The notes beneath the pieces are model-generated. The model saw only the letters and a program-made list of their open reading frames with translations. It searched no databases and was not told the DNA's origin. A DNA stretch of 64,000 bases, taken from Chitinophagales bacterium. Lineage in GTDB: Bacteria > Bacteroidota > Bacteroidia > Chitinophagales > JADIYW01. The stretch lies in contig JAMLHI010000005.1 of assembly GCA_023957235.1 (NCBI GenBank), forward strand, positions 1 through 64,000, given 5' to 3'. The position numbers were made by a program, and so were the translations under genes. The stretch's first letter is position 1, and each line of letters opens with the position of its first letter. Positions 1 to 7,556 of the stretch are shown here, piece after piece.

Positions 1-380
1 CAGTTTTCTGCTCCGAAATCCGCCACTATGCAAAGCCACCAACGTCAGGCTGTAAAAAAAGTCCTTTTCTTCTAAATTACCAATCGTAAAAAACTAAGAA
101 AAGTTAGCATTTGCTTTTTTAGAGAACTTATTTTTAGGCTGCTATACTTTGCTTGTGAAAATAAAAGGGCTGAAAATGGCTGAAATAAAGTCTATTTTCT
201 GCAAAAAATCTCCTCCTGGGTACTTTGGTGTACACACGGTGAATACCAATAATTATAGGCATTTTTTGTACAAATATTATACTTTAAAAAATACGAATTT
301 TTTACTACTTTTGAATGAGTCAGTGAATGATTTTTTTACAGACTGACGTTATGTGACATAATAAAAAAAACATCAAAAGA
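1..380. other. Non-coding accessory DNA with cassette boundaries
   Basis: I see no convincing gene here. On the minus strand, positions 35-60 read TTTTTTTACAGCCTGACG followed by TTGGTGGC. This closely matches the plus-strand cassette boundaries at 331-357 and 1340-1365. The stretch therefore holds two boundaries facing away from each other, one at about 43 pointing left and one at about 348 pointing right. The right part, 238-347, is the first copy of the 110-bp direct repeat. A possible 65-codon frame over 149-346 runs into that repeat and looks spurious. Confidence 0.6.
238..347 (+). repeat. 110-bp direct repeat, copy A
   Basis: This copy is nearly identical to 1247-1356, with a few mismatches around the middle (about 292-301) and one just before the boundary. 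Both copies end in a T-run, ACAGACTG and then (A/G)CGTTA, and each is followed within 50 bp by the start codon of an unrelated gene (381 and 1395). Its placement at the front of each gene suggests an array-specific attC-like recombination repeat. No integrase gene is visible in the window. Confidence 0.85.
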
Positions 381-899
381 ATGAGACACTTAGTGACAAT
401 TTTTGTTTTGATGCTTTACTCGACTTTGATGACTAAAGCTCAAACCAGTTATTCTGGAAAAATTGAAGTTGGTTATCAGCATTATTTATTCAGGACTCTG
501 ACAGTTGAGCCAGGACATGGTTGGAAAGGCTACAATCTTGACAAAGAGCAAAATGCTTATAACATTACAACTTCTCAAGGAATAACTTTTGCCACTAGAA
601 AGTTATTTGCAGGTATAGGAATTGGATACCACAACTTTAAAGGCACTGACGGCATTTCAATTTTCGGAGATTTCGAATATTTACCGTTAAAAAACAAAAT
701 AACACCTATATTAAATTTGAGACTAGGTTACAATCATATTTGGAATCAATATGAAGGTGGAACTGGGACAATGCTCACAGAACTTGGACTTGGGCTAAAT
801 TATAAAATAAATGAAAACTTTGGAATCTATTTAAAGTCTGGAATTTTCATAAGTCAACAAGCCTTTTTGATACCAATAACTTTAGGTTTTAGATTTTAA
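381..899 (+). CDS. Small outer-membrane beta-barrel protein (cassette 1 gene)
   Basis: The 172-aa product has an N-terminal signal peptide ending near 'TKAQ' (residues 1-21). Alternating hydrophobic and aromatic strands follow, and the chain ends in '...TLGFRF', with the terminal Phe typical of outer-membrane barrels assembled by BAM. The size fits an 8-stranded OmpA/OmpW-like barrel. The gene stands alone, starting 33 bp after the cassette core GTTATGTG (348-355) and ending 26 bp before the complementary core CACATAAT (926-933). Nothing identifies its specific function. It is most likely a surface or envelope protein carried as mobile cargo. Confidence 0.6.
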   Translation: MRHLVTIFVLMLYSTLMTKAQTSYSGKIEVGYQHYLFRTLTVEPGHGWKGYNLDKEQNAYNITTSQGITFATRKLFAGIGIGYHNFKGTDGISIFGDFEYLPLKNKITPILNLRLGYNHIWNQYEGGTGTMLTELGLGLNYKINENFGIYLKSGIFISQQAFLIPITLGFRF

Positions 900-1394
900 A
901 ACAAAAATAATTAACAGAATTACGCCACATAATAAGGCATTGCCAAAAGCGGGGCTGAACGGCTATATTGGGCATTTATGCAAGGTTCAACATTCGTTCT
1001 TCGATTGAACTTTTGTGCAAAAAATCTGCTCTATCTCAAATTTACCAACCATTTTTCAGTATTATGCCTAATAATTATAGGCTGAAATATTTCGTCTCAA
1101 CAAAGAAAGACACTCCTTTTGTGTCTAAACAAGAGATTGGATACCTCATTGCTTTAAATCCAACTTGTACTCAAAAGCATCGATAAACCAAATTTCATTA
1201 TCCCTGGATATCTGGCTCTATAAATTTGAAAAGGTAATCTGCTATTGGTGAATACCAATAATTATAGGCATTTTTTGTACAAATATTATACTTTAAAAAA
1301 TACAATATTTTTACTACTTTTGAATGAGTCAGTGAATGATTTTTTTACAGACTGGCGTTAGTGGCAACTTTAGACAGACCTTCAATAATTTAAT
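900..1394 (+). other. Cassette 1 tail, attC-like region
   Basis: This is non-coding. In order it holds the inverse core CACATAAT (926-933) followed by AAGGC and a GC-rich patch AAAAGCGGGGCTGAACGGC (946-964), a copy of a dispersed 'TACCAACCATTTTTCAGTA' element (1043-1061), an imperfect palindrome GCCTAATAATTATAGGC (1066-1082), a small hairpin TATTGGT-gaat-ACCAATA (1243-1260), and repeat copy B ending at 1356. At about 430 bp from inverse core to next core it is much longer than a textbook attC (roughly 60-140 bp), so it is only integron-like. A 72-codon frame at 968-1186 has no recognisable protein character. Confidence 0.55.
1247..1356 (+). repeat. 110-bp direct repeat, copy B
   Basis: This is the second copy of the 238-347 repeat. 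It ends directly at the core GTTAGTGGC (1357-1365) that opens cassette 2. Unlike copy A, it is preceded by sequence completing a TATTGGT/ACCAATA hairpin, so copy B may be the more intact version. Confidence 0.85.
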
Positions 1395-2342
1395 ATGAAC
1401 GAAATTTTAAACAAACTTAAAGCAAAAATCACAGGACACCGTGATACATATAATCGTAACGAAACCGCAGTTAGACGACAACTAATAGAGCCAATTCTAG
1501 ATGAACTCGGTTGGCACACAGACGACCCTTCTTTGGTCGAATTAAATGCTACAACTGAAGACAGAGATATTCCAGATTACTCATTATTGAAAGACAAAAG
1601 AGTAGAAACCTATGTTGAAGCCAAAAATCTGTCAACAAATATTATTGTCCATTTACCTCAACTTGCAAGATATTGCATCAATAATGGTAAAGAGTTTGGA
1701 ATAATTACCAACGGTAACGACTGGCTATTAATCAAAACTTTTGAGAAAGATACCAAACCTAAAGACCGCATTATTTGGCAAGTTTCAATAGAGAATGACA
1801 ATGTTTCGACTATCAAAAACAGACTTTCAAATATTTCAAGAGAACAAATTGGTAGTCTTCCTGAACTTATTGAAAAGGAAAAACAAATTCAGAATTTTTG
1901 GAGTGAGTATGTGTCTGATGAGAATAAACTCGTTGACAAACTATCAATTGAAATTGCTAAAGAGTTTTTAGCTAAACATCCTGATGAAGATTACGAACAG
2001 GAAACGATTATTTATTTTTTCAAATCAAAGTTATGGGCTTTTTTAACCGAAAGAACAGTTACAGATAATATCGAACCGGATACTAACAGTTCATTTAAAA
2101 ATCAAAATTCGGACAGAACTAATTATAGTTTCACTAAACTTAAAAAATCTGGAACGCCATCTGTGAGTGACTGGGTTAAACAAATTCCTGAACTTCGCAA
2201 AATATATGGACTTAATTCTTGGAGAGACATTTGTGACCATTTACACATACCGGTTGAGGGTGACAGTGCGAGGCGAAGATTAAAAAAGTGGGTAGAACAA
2301 AATAAACCAAATTGGGTGACAGTTCCCGAACCGAAAAAATGA
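1395..2342 (+). CDS. Orphan HsdR N-terminal-like PD-(D/E)XK nuclease (cassette 2 gene)
   Basis: The 315-aa protein resembles the N-terminal nuclease domain of type I restriction R subunits (HSDR_N family). The stretch NETAVRRQLIEPILDELGW (22-40) is characteristic. It is followed by P60-D61 and E75-x-K77 ('YVEAK'), which fits a PD-(D/E)XK active site, and then 'LARYCINNGKEFGIITNG'. There is no helicase motor and no HsdM or HsdS neighbour, so it is not a functional type I R subunit. Residues about 250-315 form a separate basic tail with a possible small DNA-binding fold. The gene lies between the core GTTAGTGGC (1357-1365) and its near-complement GCCACTAAAC (2351-2360). A stand-alone defence nuclease is plausible but not shown. 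Confidence 0.75.
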   Translation: MNEILNKLKAKITGHRDTYNRNETAVRRQLIEPILDELGWHTDDPSLVELNATTEDRDIPDYSLLKDKRVETYVEAKNLSTNIIVHLPQLARYCINNGKEFGIITNGNDWLLIKTFEKDTKPKDRIIWQVSIENDNVSTIKNRLSNISREQIGSLPELIEKEKQIQNFWSEYVSDENKLVDKLSIEIAKEFLAKHPDEDYEQETIIYFFKSKLWAFLTERTVTDNIEPDTNSSFKNQNSDRTNYSFTKLKKSGTPSVSDWVKQIPELRKIYGLNSWRDICDHLHIPVEGDSARRRLKKWVEQNKPNWVTVPEPKK

Positions 2343-2374
2343 GAAAAGCAGCCACTAAACATTATGAAGAATAG

Positions 2375-2412
2375 AAAAAAGCCCTAACAAATAAAATTGT
2401 TTGGGGCTTTTT
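2375..2412 (+). terminator. Intrinsic terminator after the nuclease gene
   Basis: AAAAAGCCCTAACA and TGTTTGGGGCTTTTT form an imperfect hairpin with an 8-nt loop, an A-tract before and a T-tract after. It can work in both directions. It closes cassette 2 and separates it from the retron module. Confidence 0.75.
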
Positions 2413-2596
2413 GCTATTCGTTGTTCAGCAACAAGCTCAGCATATCATTCAGTGACACGATTAAATCTTTTCATATAGGTGGTTTCGTAGCTTTTATCTA
2501 CTCTATTTTGTTAAGTTTTTGAGTGTAAAAAACTGTTGTATGTAAAAAATCTTCATATACAAAGCTCCCCTTATCCAAAAAGGATGAAGGTTTAGG

Positions 2597-2636
2597 TGTC
2601 TTGTCCTATAATAGGTTTACACTCAAAAGTATAAAA
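2597..2636 (+). mobile_element. Solo left end of the IS3-family element
   Basis: TGTCTTGTCCTATAATAGG and the next 20 bases match the left end of the complete IS (15684 onward) with only a few differences. The match stops before the transposase start codon. It is therefore a remnant or a solo terminal repeat. It sits 139 bp upstream of the DnaB-like gene. Confidence 0.75.
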
Positions 2637-2774
2637 CAATTTCAAGATGAGATATTTTCATTTTTTTTACGAAACGAAAAGTCAAGCAAAAAAAGCAAAA
2701 GAGCCATTAGTCAAAACAGGAAAATAATTATCAACATTGAAAACTAACCTAAGCATAATCCATACCTTCACAAA

Positions 2775-3866
2775 ATGAATCAGGGAATAAAAGATAAAAT
2801 TGAAAATCTAATCGGCAGACAAGACCTTGAAGAAAGAGAATTGCTTTCTCATTTGAAGCAGATTGTTTACGAATCGGAATTGCAAAACAGTGTTGCAAGA
2901 GAATCAAAGAGCATTTCCGACCTTGTTTCTGAAAATGTAAATCAGCTAAAAAGTAATAGCCAAAACAACAATACAATAAAAAGTGGTTTTGCCGATTTTG
3001 ATAAAATGTTTGGTGGCTTTGGTTTGGGAGAGTTTGTTGTAATCGGTGGCAGACCTGCAATGGGAAAAACACAGTTGCTTGTTAACCTATCGCTTAATAT
3101 TTCGCAAACAGTTCCTGTTCTTTATTTCACTTTTGATTTGTCGGAGCTTTTACTGACAAGCAGATTTATTTCTTCGCTTTCAGGAATTGCAGTCAATAAG
3201 ATTTTACAACACGAACTCACTGAGGAACAGAAGAAAATCTTATCCGCTAAATCAAAAGAGATTGGCAAATACAAAATCTTTGTGAACGACAGTTGCAATT
3301 ACTCTTTCTCTGCTATGAAAGCTATTTGTCAAAAGCATATTCAGGAGGATGGAGTGAAGGTGATTATTGTTGACTATATACAAATGATGAGTTCAAACAA
3401 ATACCGCAACAATCGTGAACTTGAAATCAGTTATATCAGTCGAGAGTTGAAAAACATCGCCAAAGACTTTAATGTTTGCGTGATTGCAACAAGTCAATTA
3501 AGCAGAGCCGTTGAATCAAGAGGCGGTTCAAGACACCCACAACTTTCAGATTTAAGAGATAGCGGAGCAATTGAACAAGATGCTGACAAAGTAATTTTTA
3601 TTTACCGACCCGAATATTACGGATTTGAAAGTGATGAAGATGGCAATAACACGGAGGGATTAACAGAAATTATTTTGGCAAAGAACAGAAACGGAAGTTT
3701 AGGAAGTATCAAACTTTTGAGAGATAATAACTTTACCAATTTCAGAAGTTTTGACACCTACAAAAATGATTTTTCCTTTTCTCAAAATAGATTAGATGAA
3801 ATAACGGCTAAAAACCCGAATTTAAAAAATTTTACAGACAATTTAGAATCAGAAACACCGTTTTAA
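2775..3866 (+). CDS. DnaB-like helicase C-domain protein, candidate retron effector
   Basis: The 363-aa protein consists of the RecA-like C-terminal motor of replicative helicase DnaB. It shows Walker A GRPAMGKT (92-99), Walker B VIIVDYIQ (196-203), SQLSRAVE (240-247) and DLRDSGAIEQDAD (259-271). It lacks the DnaB N-terminal collar domain and has only about 65 residues of mostly helical, polar sequence in its place, so it is shorter than the usual 450-500 aa. At the place of the catalytic Glu in the family's 'SLEMS' motif it has Asp (FTFDLS, D121). The stop codon lies 12 nt before the retron a1 repeat, so gene, ncRNA and reverse transcriptase look co-transcribed. I infer a role as the retron's effector or DNA-sensing partner. 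An independent phage or plasmid replication helicase is the alternative. Confidence 0.75.
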   Translation: MNQGIKDKIENLIGRQDLEERELLSHLKQIVYESELQNSVARESKSISDLVSENVNQLKSNSQNNNTIKSGFADFDKMFGGFGLGEFVVIGGRPAMGKTQLLVNLSLNISQTVPVLYFTFDLSELLLTSRFISSLSGIAVNKILQHELTEEQKKILSAKSKEIGKYKIFVNDSCNYSFSAMKAICQKHIQEDGVKVIIVDYIQMMSSNKYRNNRELEISYISRELKNIAKDFNVCVIATSQLSRAVESRGGSRHPQLSDLRDSGAIEQDADKVIFIYRPEYYGFESDEDGNNTEGLTEIILAKNRNGSLGSIKLLRDNNFTNFRSFDTYKNDFSFSQNRLDEITAKNPNLKNFTDNLESETPF

Positions 3867-3878
3867 AAATGAAGATAT

Positions 3879-4046
3879 TGAGCCGTTGTTTAAAGAATTA
3901 TGATGTCAAATATTTATGACATTGCGGTTGTGTTCCGCAACCCGTGAAGTAGTGGAAAGAGTGAGAATTAGCGCCTTTATTGCGATGCTCACTTCGTTCC
4001 GCTTCTCATAAAGGCGATTAAGTCAAAGATAATTTACAACGGCTCA
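3879..4046 (+). ncRNA. Retron msr-msd non-coding RNA
   Basis: An 11-bp perfect inverted repeat, TGAGCCGTTGT (3879-3889) and ACAACGGCTCA (4036-4046), has the position and length of retron a1/a2. Inside it are ATGTCA/TGACAT (3903-3908/3917-3922), TTGCGG/CCGCAA (3922-3927/3935-3940), and a longer msd-like hairpin CGCCTTTAT/ATAAAGGCG (3972-3980/4008-4016). The last stem can be extended outward by four pairs with one bulged A. The reverse transcriptase starts 8 nt after a2. The order a1, short msr hairpins, long msd hairpin, a2, RT is the retron arrangement. I cannot identify the branching guanosine, and the msr/msd boundary is approximate. Confidence 0.85.
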
Positions 4047-4054
4047 TTTTTATT

Positions 4055-5173
4055 ATGCCAACAGTTGAAAAAATATTAACCTTTTCCCAAGCCCATAAAA
4101 GTATAATTCAAAAATACTTTCATGGTGGTTATTACTATTCAAACACACCTAAACTAATACAAGAAATTAAGAAACACGAACTCAATGCTTTATTCCTACT
4201 TTCAATAGAAACACCAACCGAACTTTGCAGATTTCTTAAAACTTCTTTCTTTGAGTTGGAAGAACAAATCAATGACCCTATTTACAAACATTACGCTATT
4301 AAAAAGAAGAGAGGAGGAAACAGACAAATTTATTCGCCAGAAAATAAATTAAAGGCAATTCAAAGACGTTTAAATTATTTTTTGCAAGCCTATTACTTAT
4401 GGATAAAACCCAATGAAGTTTTTGGCTTTGTTGTCAATCCGCATTACTTAGGAAACTATTGCAATATTGCTGAAAATGCGAAACCGCATATAGGCAAAAA
4501 ACACTTATTGAATATTGACTTAAAAGACTTCTTTCCGAGTATTTCGGCAAGTCGTGTAAAATCGGTTTTTACATCTTCCTATTTCAATTTTAGTGAGCAA
4601 ATAGCAACTGCATTGACCCTTTTAACTACTTATGAAGGCCATATTCCAATTGGAGCTCCTACTTCACCAGTCATTTCAAACTTTGTTTGCTTTCAATTGG
4701 ATGCAGATTTGAAAAGTTTTTGCGACACAAACGGATTGCGATTTACACGCTATGCTGATGATTTGACCTTTTCGTCTGACACACTAATTTCCTTCGATGT
4801 TGTTCTTGATATTATCAATCTGATTAGAAAAAACGGATTTGCGATAAACGAAAAGAAACTTCGCTTGAAATCGTCAAATCGCAAACAGACTGTTACAGGT
4901 TTGATAGTAAATGAAAAGGTAAATGTTGATAGAAAACTATTGAAGAAAATCAGAGCCATGTTGCACGACCTCACGACAAACGGCATTGATATTGCAACCA
5001 AAGGGCACTTTAATTTGAATGGTGAAATTGAACCAAAGCACAGAGCAAAATTTATTCAACGCCTTGAAGGTTATATCAACTTTGTTGGACAAGTGAGAGG
5101 AAAAAGTGATGAACTTTATTTCAAACAGAAAACTTTATTTGATAGTTTATTTGAATCCAAGAACAAAGAATAA
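4055..5173 (+). CDS. Retron-type reverse transcriptase
   Basis: The 372-aa protein copies part of the adjacent structured RNA into msDNA. Retron hallmarks are in order: NAKPH (141-145, the NAxxH motif), NIDLKDFFPSI (153-163, first catalytic Asp), GAPTSPVISN (200-209), YADD (233-236, catalytic Asp pair) and VTG (280-282), followed by a basic thumb region with V-D-R...RAMLHDL. There is no maturase, endonuclease or protease domain, which excludes a group II intron or diversity-generating RT. The start at 4055 leaves only 8 nt after the a2 repeat, as usual for retrons. The likely role is anti-phage defence with the upstream DnaB-like gene. The retron subtype cannot be assigned by eye. Confidence 0.93.
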   Translation: MPTVEKILTFSQAHKSIIQKYFHGGYYYSNTPKLIQEIKKHELNALFLLSIETPTELCRFLKTSFFELEEQINDPIYKHYAIKKKRGGNRQIYSPENKLKAIQRRLNYFLQAYYLWIKPNEVFGFVVNPHYLGNYCNIAENAKPHIGKKHLLNIDLKDFFPSISASRVKSVFTSSYFNFSEQIATALTLLTTYEGHIPIGAPTSPVISNFVCFQLDADLKSFCDTNGLRFTRYADDLTFSSDTLISFDVVLDIINLIRKNGFAINEKKLRLKSSNRKQTVTGLIVNEKVNVDRKLLKKIRAMLHDLTTNGIDIATKGHFNLNGEIEPKHRAKFIQRLEGYINFVGQVRGKSDELYFKQKTLFDSLFESKNKE

Positions 5174-5192
5174 CTAACCCAGAAAAAATACA

Positions 5193-5329
5193 AGTCTTCC
5201 ACTAAAATAAAGTTTCACTAAAAAGTAAAAAAATGGACTAAAAATAAAACTATTGCTGGATTAAAATATCACTGTTAACTAAGTGTTGGGTTTATCAAAT
5301 AAACTGTCATCATTTTTTTGGACGAATCA
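5193..5329 (+). mobile_element. 137-bp MITE-like deletion derivative of the IS
   Basis: The left 46 bp align with the left end of the IS at 15684, including CACTAAAAAGT and the first bases of its transposase gene (ATGGAC). The right 30 bp (AAACTGT...TTTTGGACGAATCA) align with the IS right end at 17119-17146. About 60 bp of unrelated sequence lies between, so almost the whole transposase is deleted. It starts 19 bp after the RT stop codon. I found no clear target duplication. Confidence 0.7.
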
Positions 5330-5433
5330 ATAAGTCAAACCAAAAAGAGCTTAAATTTTTCCCAACGCTCGAAAATCCGAACGGTTGATAATTAAGTCCA
5401 AACAAATACATCAAGACGGTAAGACATAGTTGA

Positions 5434-7515
5434 TTACCACTTCACTTCTATTTCATTGCTGAAGTCTGATTGCCTTCCGTCTTTATGAATAGCTTTCACC
5501 CTATAACGTACATTTTGGCCAGAATTATATTTTTTATCTGTAAACCTCAAATCTCTTATTCCAGATTTATATATGGCATAAGAATTCTGATTTACTGAAC
5601 GATAAATCACGAATGTTACATTCTCTATATTAGGAAATTTCCATGACAACAGGCAGTTGAAATCGCCATCTAACTGGTAACTCAGGCTTTCAATATCACT
5701 CAGTTTTTTGATGATATAAGCAGTAGCAGTTACTGTTCCAGGAGATTCTGACATTAGATTTGATTCGTCAATCGCTTTTAATTTATATTCATATTTATTT
5801 CCGGCAACTACATCTTTATCTAAAGTCAAAATCTCCTTATTGAATATTGTATAGTTAAACTTTTTAATTTCTTGATAATTCTGCTCACCTTTCAAACGTC
5901 TGTATAAAATATGCTCTACGACATCGGCAGAAGGGCTTGGATACCAACGGATTTCAACACCCTCCTTTTTACTTTCAGTTCTAACAAACAAAGGTTGTGC
6001 AGGTGGAACAATATCTGGTTTAGTCAAAACTAGAACATCAGAATATTCACTATAATTAGAACGATGATCTATTGCTACCACTTTATAATATATCTTCTTT
6101 GTTGACACTTTTAAAGGTATGGTATCATGCCAAACAGTATCAGTGATATATTTTGGTGTTTGATTGAAAAATATTTTTCCACCATCATTATTAAAATGGA
6201 CATAATAACCTTTTAGATCATTCTCTTTGCCCAAGTCCCAAGAGACTGTTACTACACCATTAGAGTCTATGCTCCCTTTTAATCCTTTAGGTTTATCTGG
6301 CGGAATGCTATCTTTATAGCCACCATAAATAGCTGAAGTCACATTCACATTTCCTTCGCGATCAAATACTCCAATAAAATAATAGTTATGCTTGAGCTCA
6401 TTGAAGTTTTCGTCAATAAATGAACGAGAATTAGAAGGTAAAGGCTCTTTGGTAAGTTCTATAAAATTATTATCTACTTCATTGCTCTTAGAAATTCTAA
6501 AGCCTGCAATATCAGTATCTTTGGAGTTGACATCCCATGAAATTTTCAACCTCGAACCTCCAAGATACTCTGTTTGAACATTATACGGAGCTTCAGGTTT
6601 TGTGCGATCTTTTGCCATAGCTTCTATATTGTCGCTCATAGGGCCTTTAGTAGCAAAAGGTGTCAATCCTTCAATTCTATATAAATAAGGTTGATAGTTG
6701 ACAGGTACAGAATCTTGATAGACAAACCTATTCTCATTCTTATAAGACAAATAAGAAGTAGGTAAATCATTGCGTTTTTTCCATGTTTGTCCTTTATCAT
6801 CTGAACGATAAATATTATAGGCAGAATAATATTCTTTATTGACAATTTTATCCCATAACAAATCAATAGTTTTCTCCCCAGAAACAATTTCAGCAATCTT
6901 AATTTTGGGAAATTCAAAAGGCACACATCTTACCATACTTACACCTACTTCATATTCATGTTGGTAGTTATTGCTATTGACCATGATACGATAAACATAG
7001 GATTTTCCCTTTTGAATATCTTTATCTTCATATCGCAAAGCCGATGCGAGTGCTGCATTTCTACTAAACTCAGATGCTAACAAACAGGCAGAATATAGAT
7101 TTTGTATTTGGTCAGCTTTTTCCATCATATTATAAAGATTGGCATTACTGCTATCACGACTACCATGTACGGCTTGACCTGCAACCATCAATAATGTATC
7201 AGTCGGATTTTTTTTGACTAAATCTTTCCATTTATCAAGTGTCAAAGGTTGAATAGTGTCCAATAGTGTCCATTCTAAATCACTTGCTGTGTTACTGGTA
7301 TCTATTTCTCTTCTTTCAATTCTATAACCATAAAAGTTGTTCAAAGACCAAAATCCGGGAGAAGAAGGCACCCAGCGAAGGACTACCCTATTTTCATCAT
7401 TAAAATAGATTGAAATCAGATTTATTTTATATATCGAACTATCACTCTCTGACTGCCCAAATATTTTTCCAACAAAACAGAAAAATATAAAGAATAGGAT
7501 GATTTTGTTTTTCAT
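5434..7515 (-). CDS. Secreted fibronectin type III repeat protein
   Basis: The 693-aa product has a signal peptide (residues 1-21, ending 'KIFGQ'). Behind it are about five or six FN3-like beta-sandwich repeats with the pattern 'V.L.W......YYVYR......YRV.A.D', for example around 40-95, 205-300, 310-395, 405-500 and 505-600. There is no enzyme motif and no obvious T9SS C-terminal sorting domain. It is the last gene of a minus-strand operon, 41 bp after the 2480-aa protein. FN3 arrays act as spacers or binding modules on the surface, so it probably works with the two upstream products at the outer membrane. The specific function is unknown. Confidence 0.75.
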   Translation of the reverse strand: MKNKIILFFIFFCFVGKIFGQSESDSSIYKINLISIYFNDENRVVLRWVPSSPGFWSLNNFYGYRIERREIDTSNTASDLEWTLLDTIQPLTLDKWKDLVKKNPTDTLLMVAGQAVHGSRDSSNANLYNMMEKADQIQNLYSACLLASEFSRNAALASALRYEDKDIQKGKSYVYRIMVNSNNYQHEYEVGVSMVRCVPFEFPKIKIAEIVSGEKTIDLLWDKIVNKEYYSAYNIYRSDDKGQTWKKRNDLPTSYLSYKNENRFVYQDSVPVNYQPYLYRIEGLTPFATKGPMSDNIEAMAKDRTKPEAPYNVQTEYLGGSRLKISWDVNSKDTDIAGFRISKSNEVDNNFIELTKEPLPSNSRSFIDENFNELKHNYYFIGVFDREGNVNVTSAIYGGYKDSIPPDKPKGLKGSIDSNGVVTVSWDLGKENDLKGYYVHFNNDGGKIFFNQTPKYITDTVWHDTIPLKVSTKKIYYKVVAIDHRSNYSEYSDVLVLTKPDIVPPAQPLFVRTESKKEGVEIRWYPSPSADVVEHILYRRLKGEQNYQEIKKFNYTIFNKEILTLDKDVVAGNKYEYKLKAIDESNLMSESPGTVTATAYIIKKLSDIESLSYQLDGDFNCLLSWKFPNIENVTFVIYRSVNQNSYAIYKSGIRDLRFTDKKYNSGQNVRYRVKAIHKDGRQSDFSNEIEVKW

Positions 7516-7556
7516 AACCTTGCTATTTAATATTTTTAATATATCGAGTGAACATA

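Larger units (their letters stand above)
2343..2774. other. Non-coding: cassette end, terminator and IS-end fragment
   Basis: Directly after the stop codon comes the cassette inverse core GCCACTAAAC (2351-2360), then a terminator (2375-2412), then unrecognised AT-rich sequence. A 13-bp inverted repeat pairs TTTTGAGTGTAAA (2517-2529) with TTTACACTCAAAA (2616-2628). Its right arm lies inside a 40-bp match to the left end of the IS at 15684. No gene is visible. The promoter of the retron module should lie here, but I cannot point to a clear one. Confidence 0.6.

Noticed and set aside
149-346. 65-codon plus-strand frame near the left edge
   Set aside because: Most of it translates the 110-bp direct repeat; there is no domain or signal.
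968-1186. 72-codon plus-strand frame in the cassette tail
   Set aside because: It lies between the inverse core and repeat copy B, contains the dispersed repeat, and has no protein-like pattern.
2775-3866. The DnaB-like gene as the chromosomal replicative helicase dnaB
   Set aside because: It lacks the N-terminal domain, has Asp for the catalytic Glu, and is embedded in a mobile region with a retron.
4055-5173. Group II intron or diversity-generating retroelement RT
   Set aside because: There is no maturase domain and no template/variable repeat or intron RNA; the NAxxH and VTG motifs and the a1/a2 RNA point to a retron.
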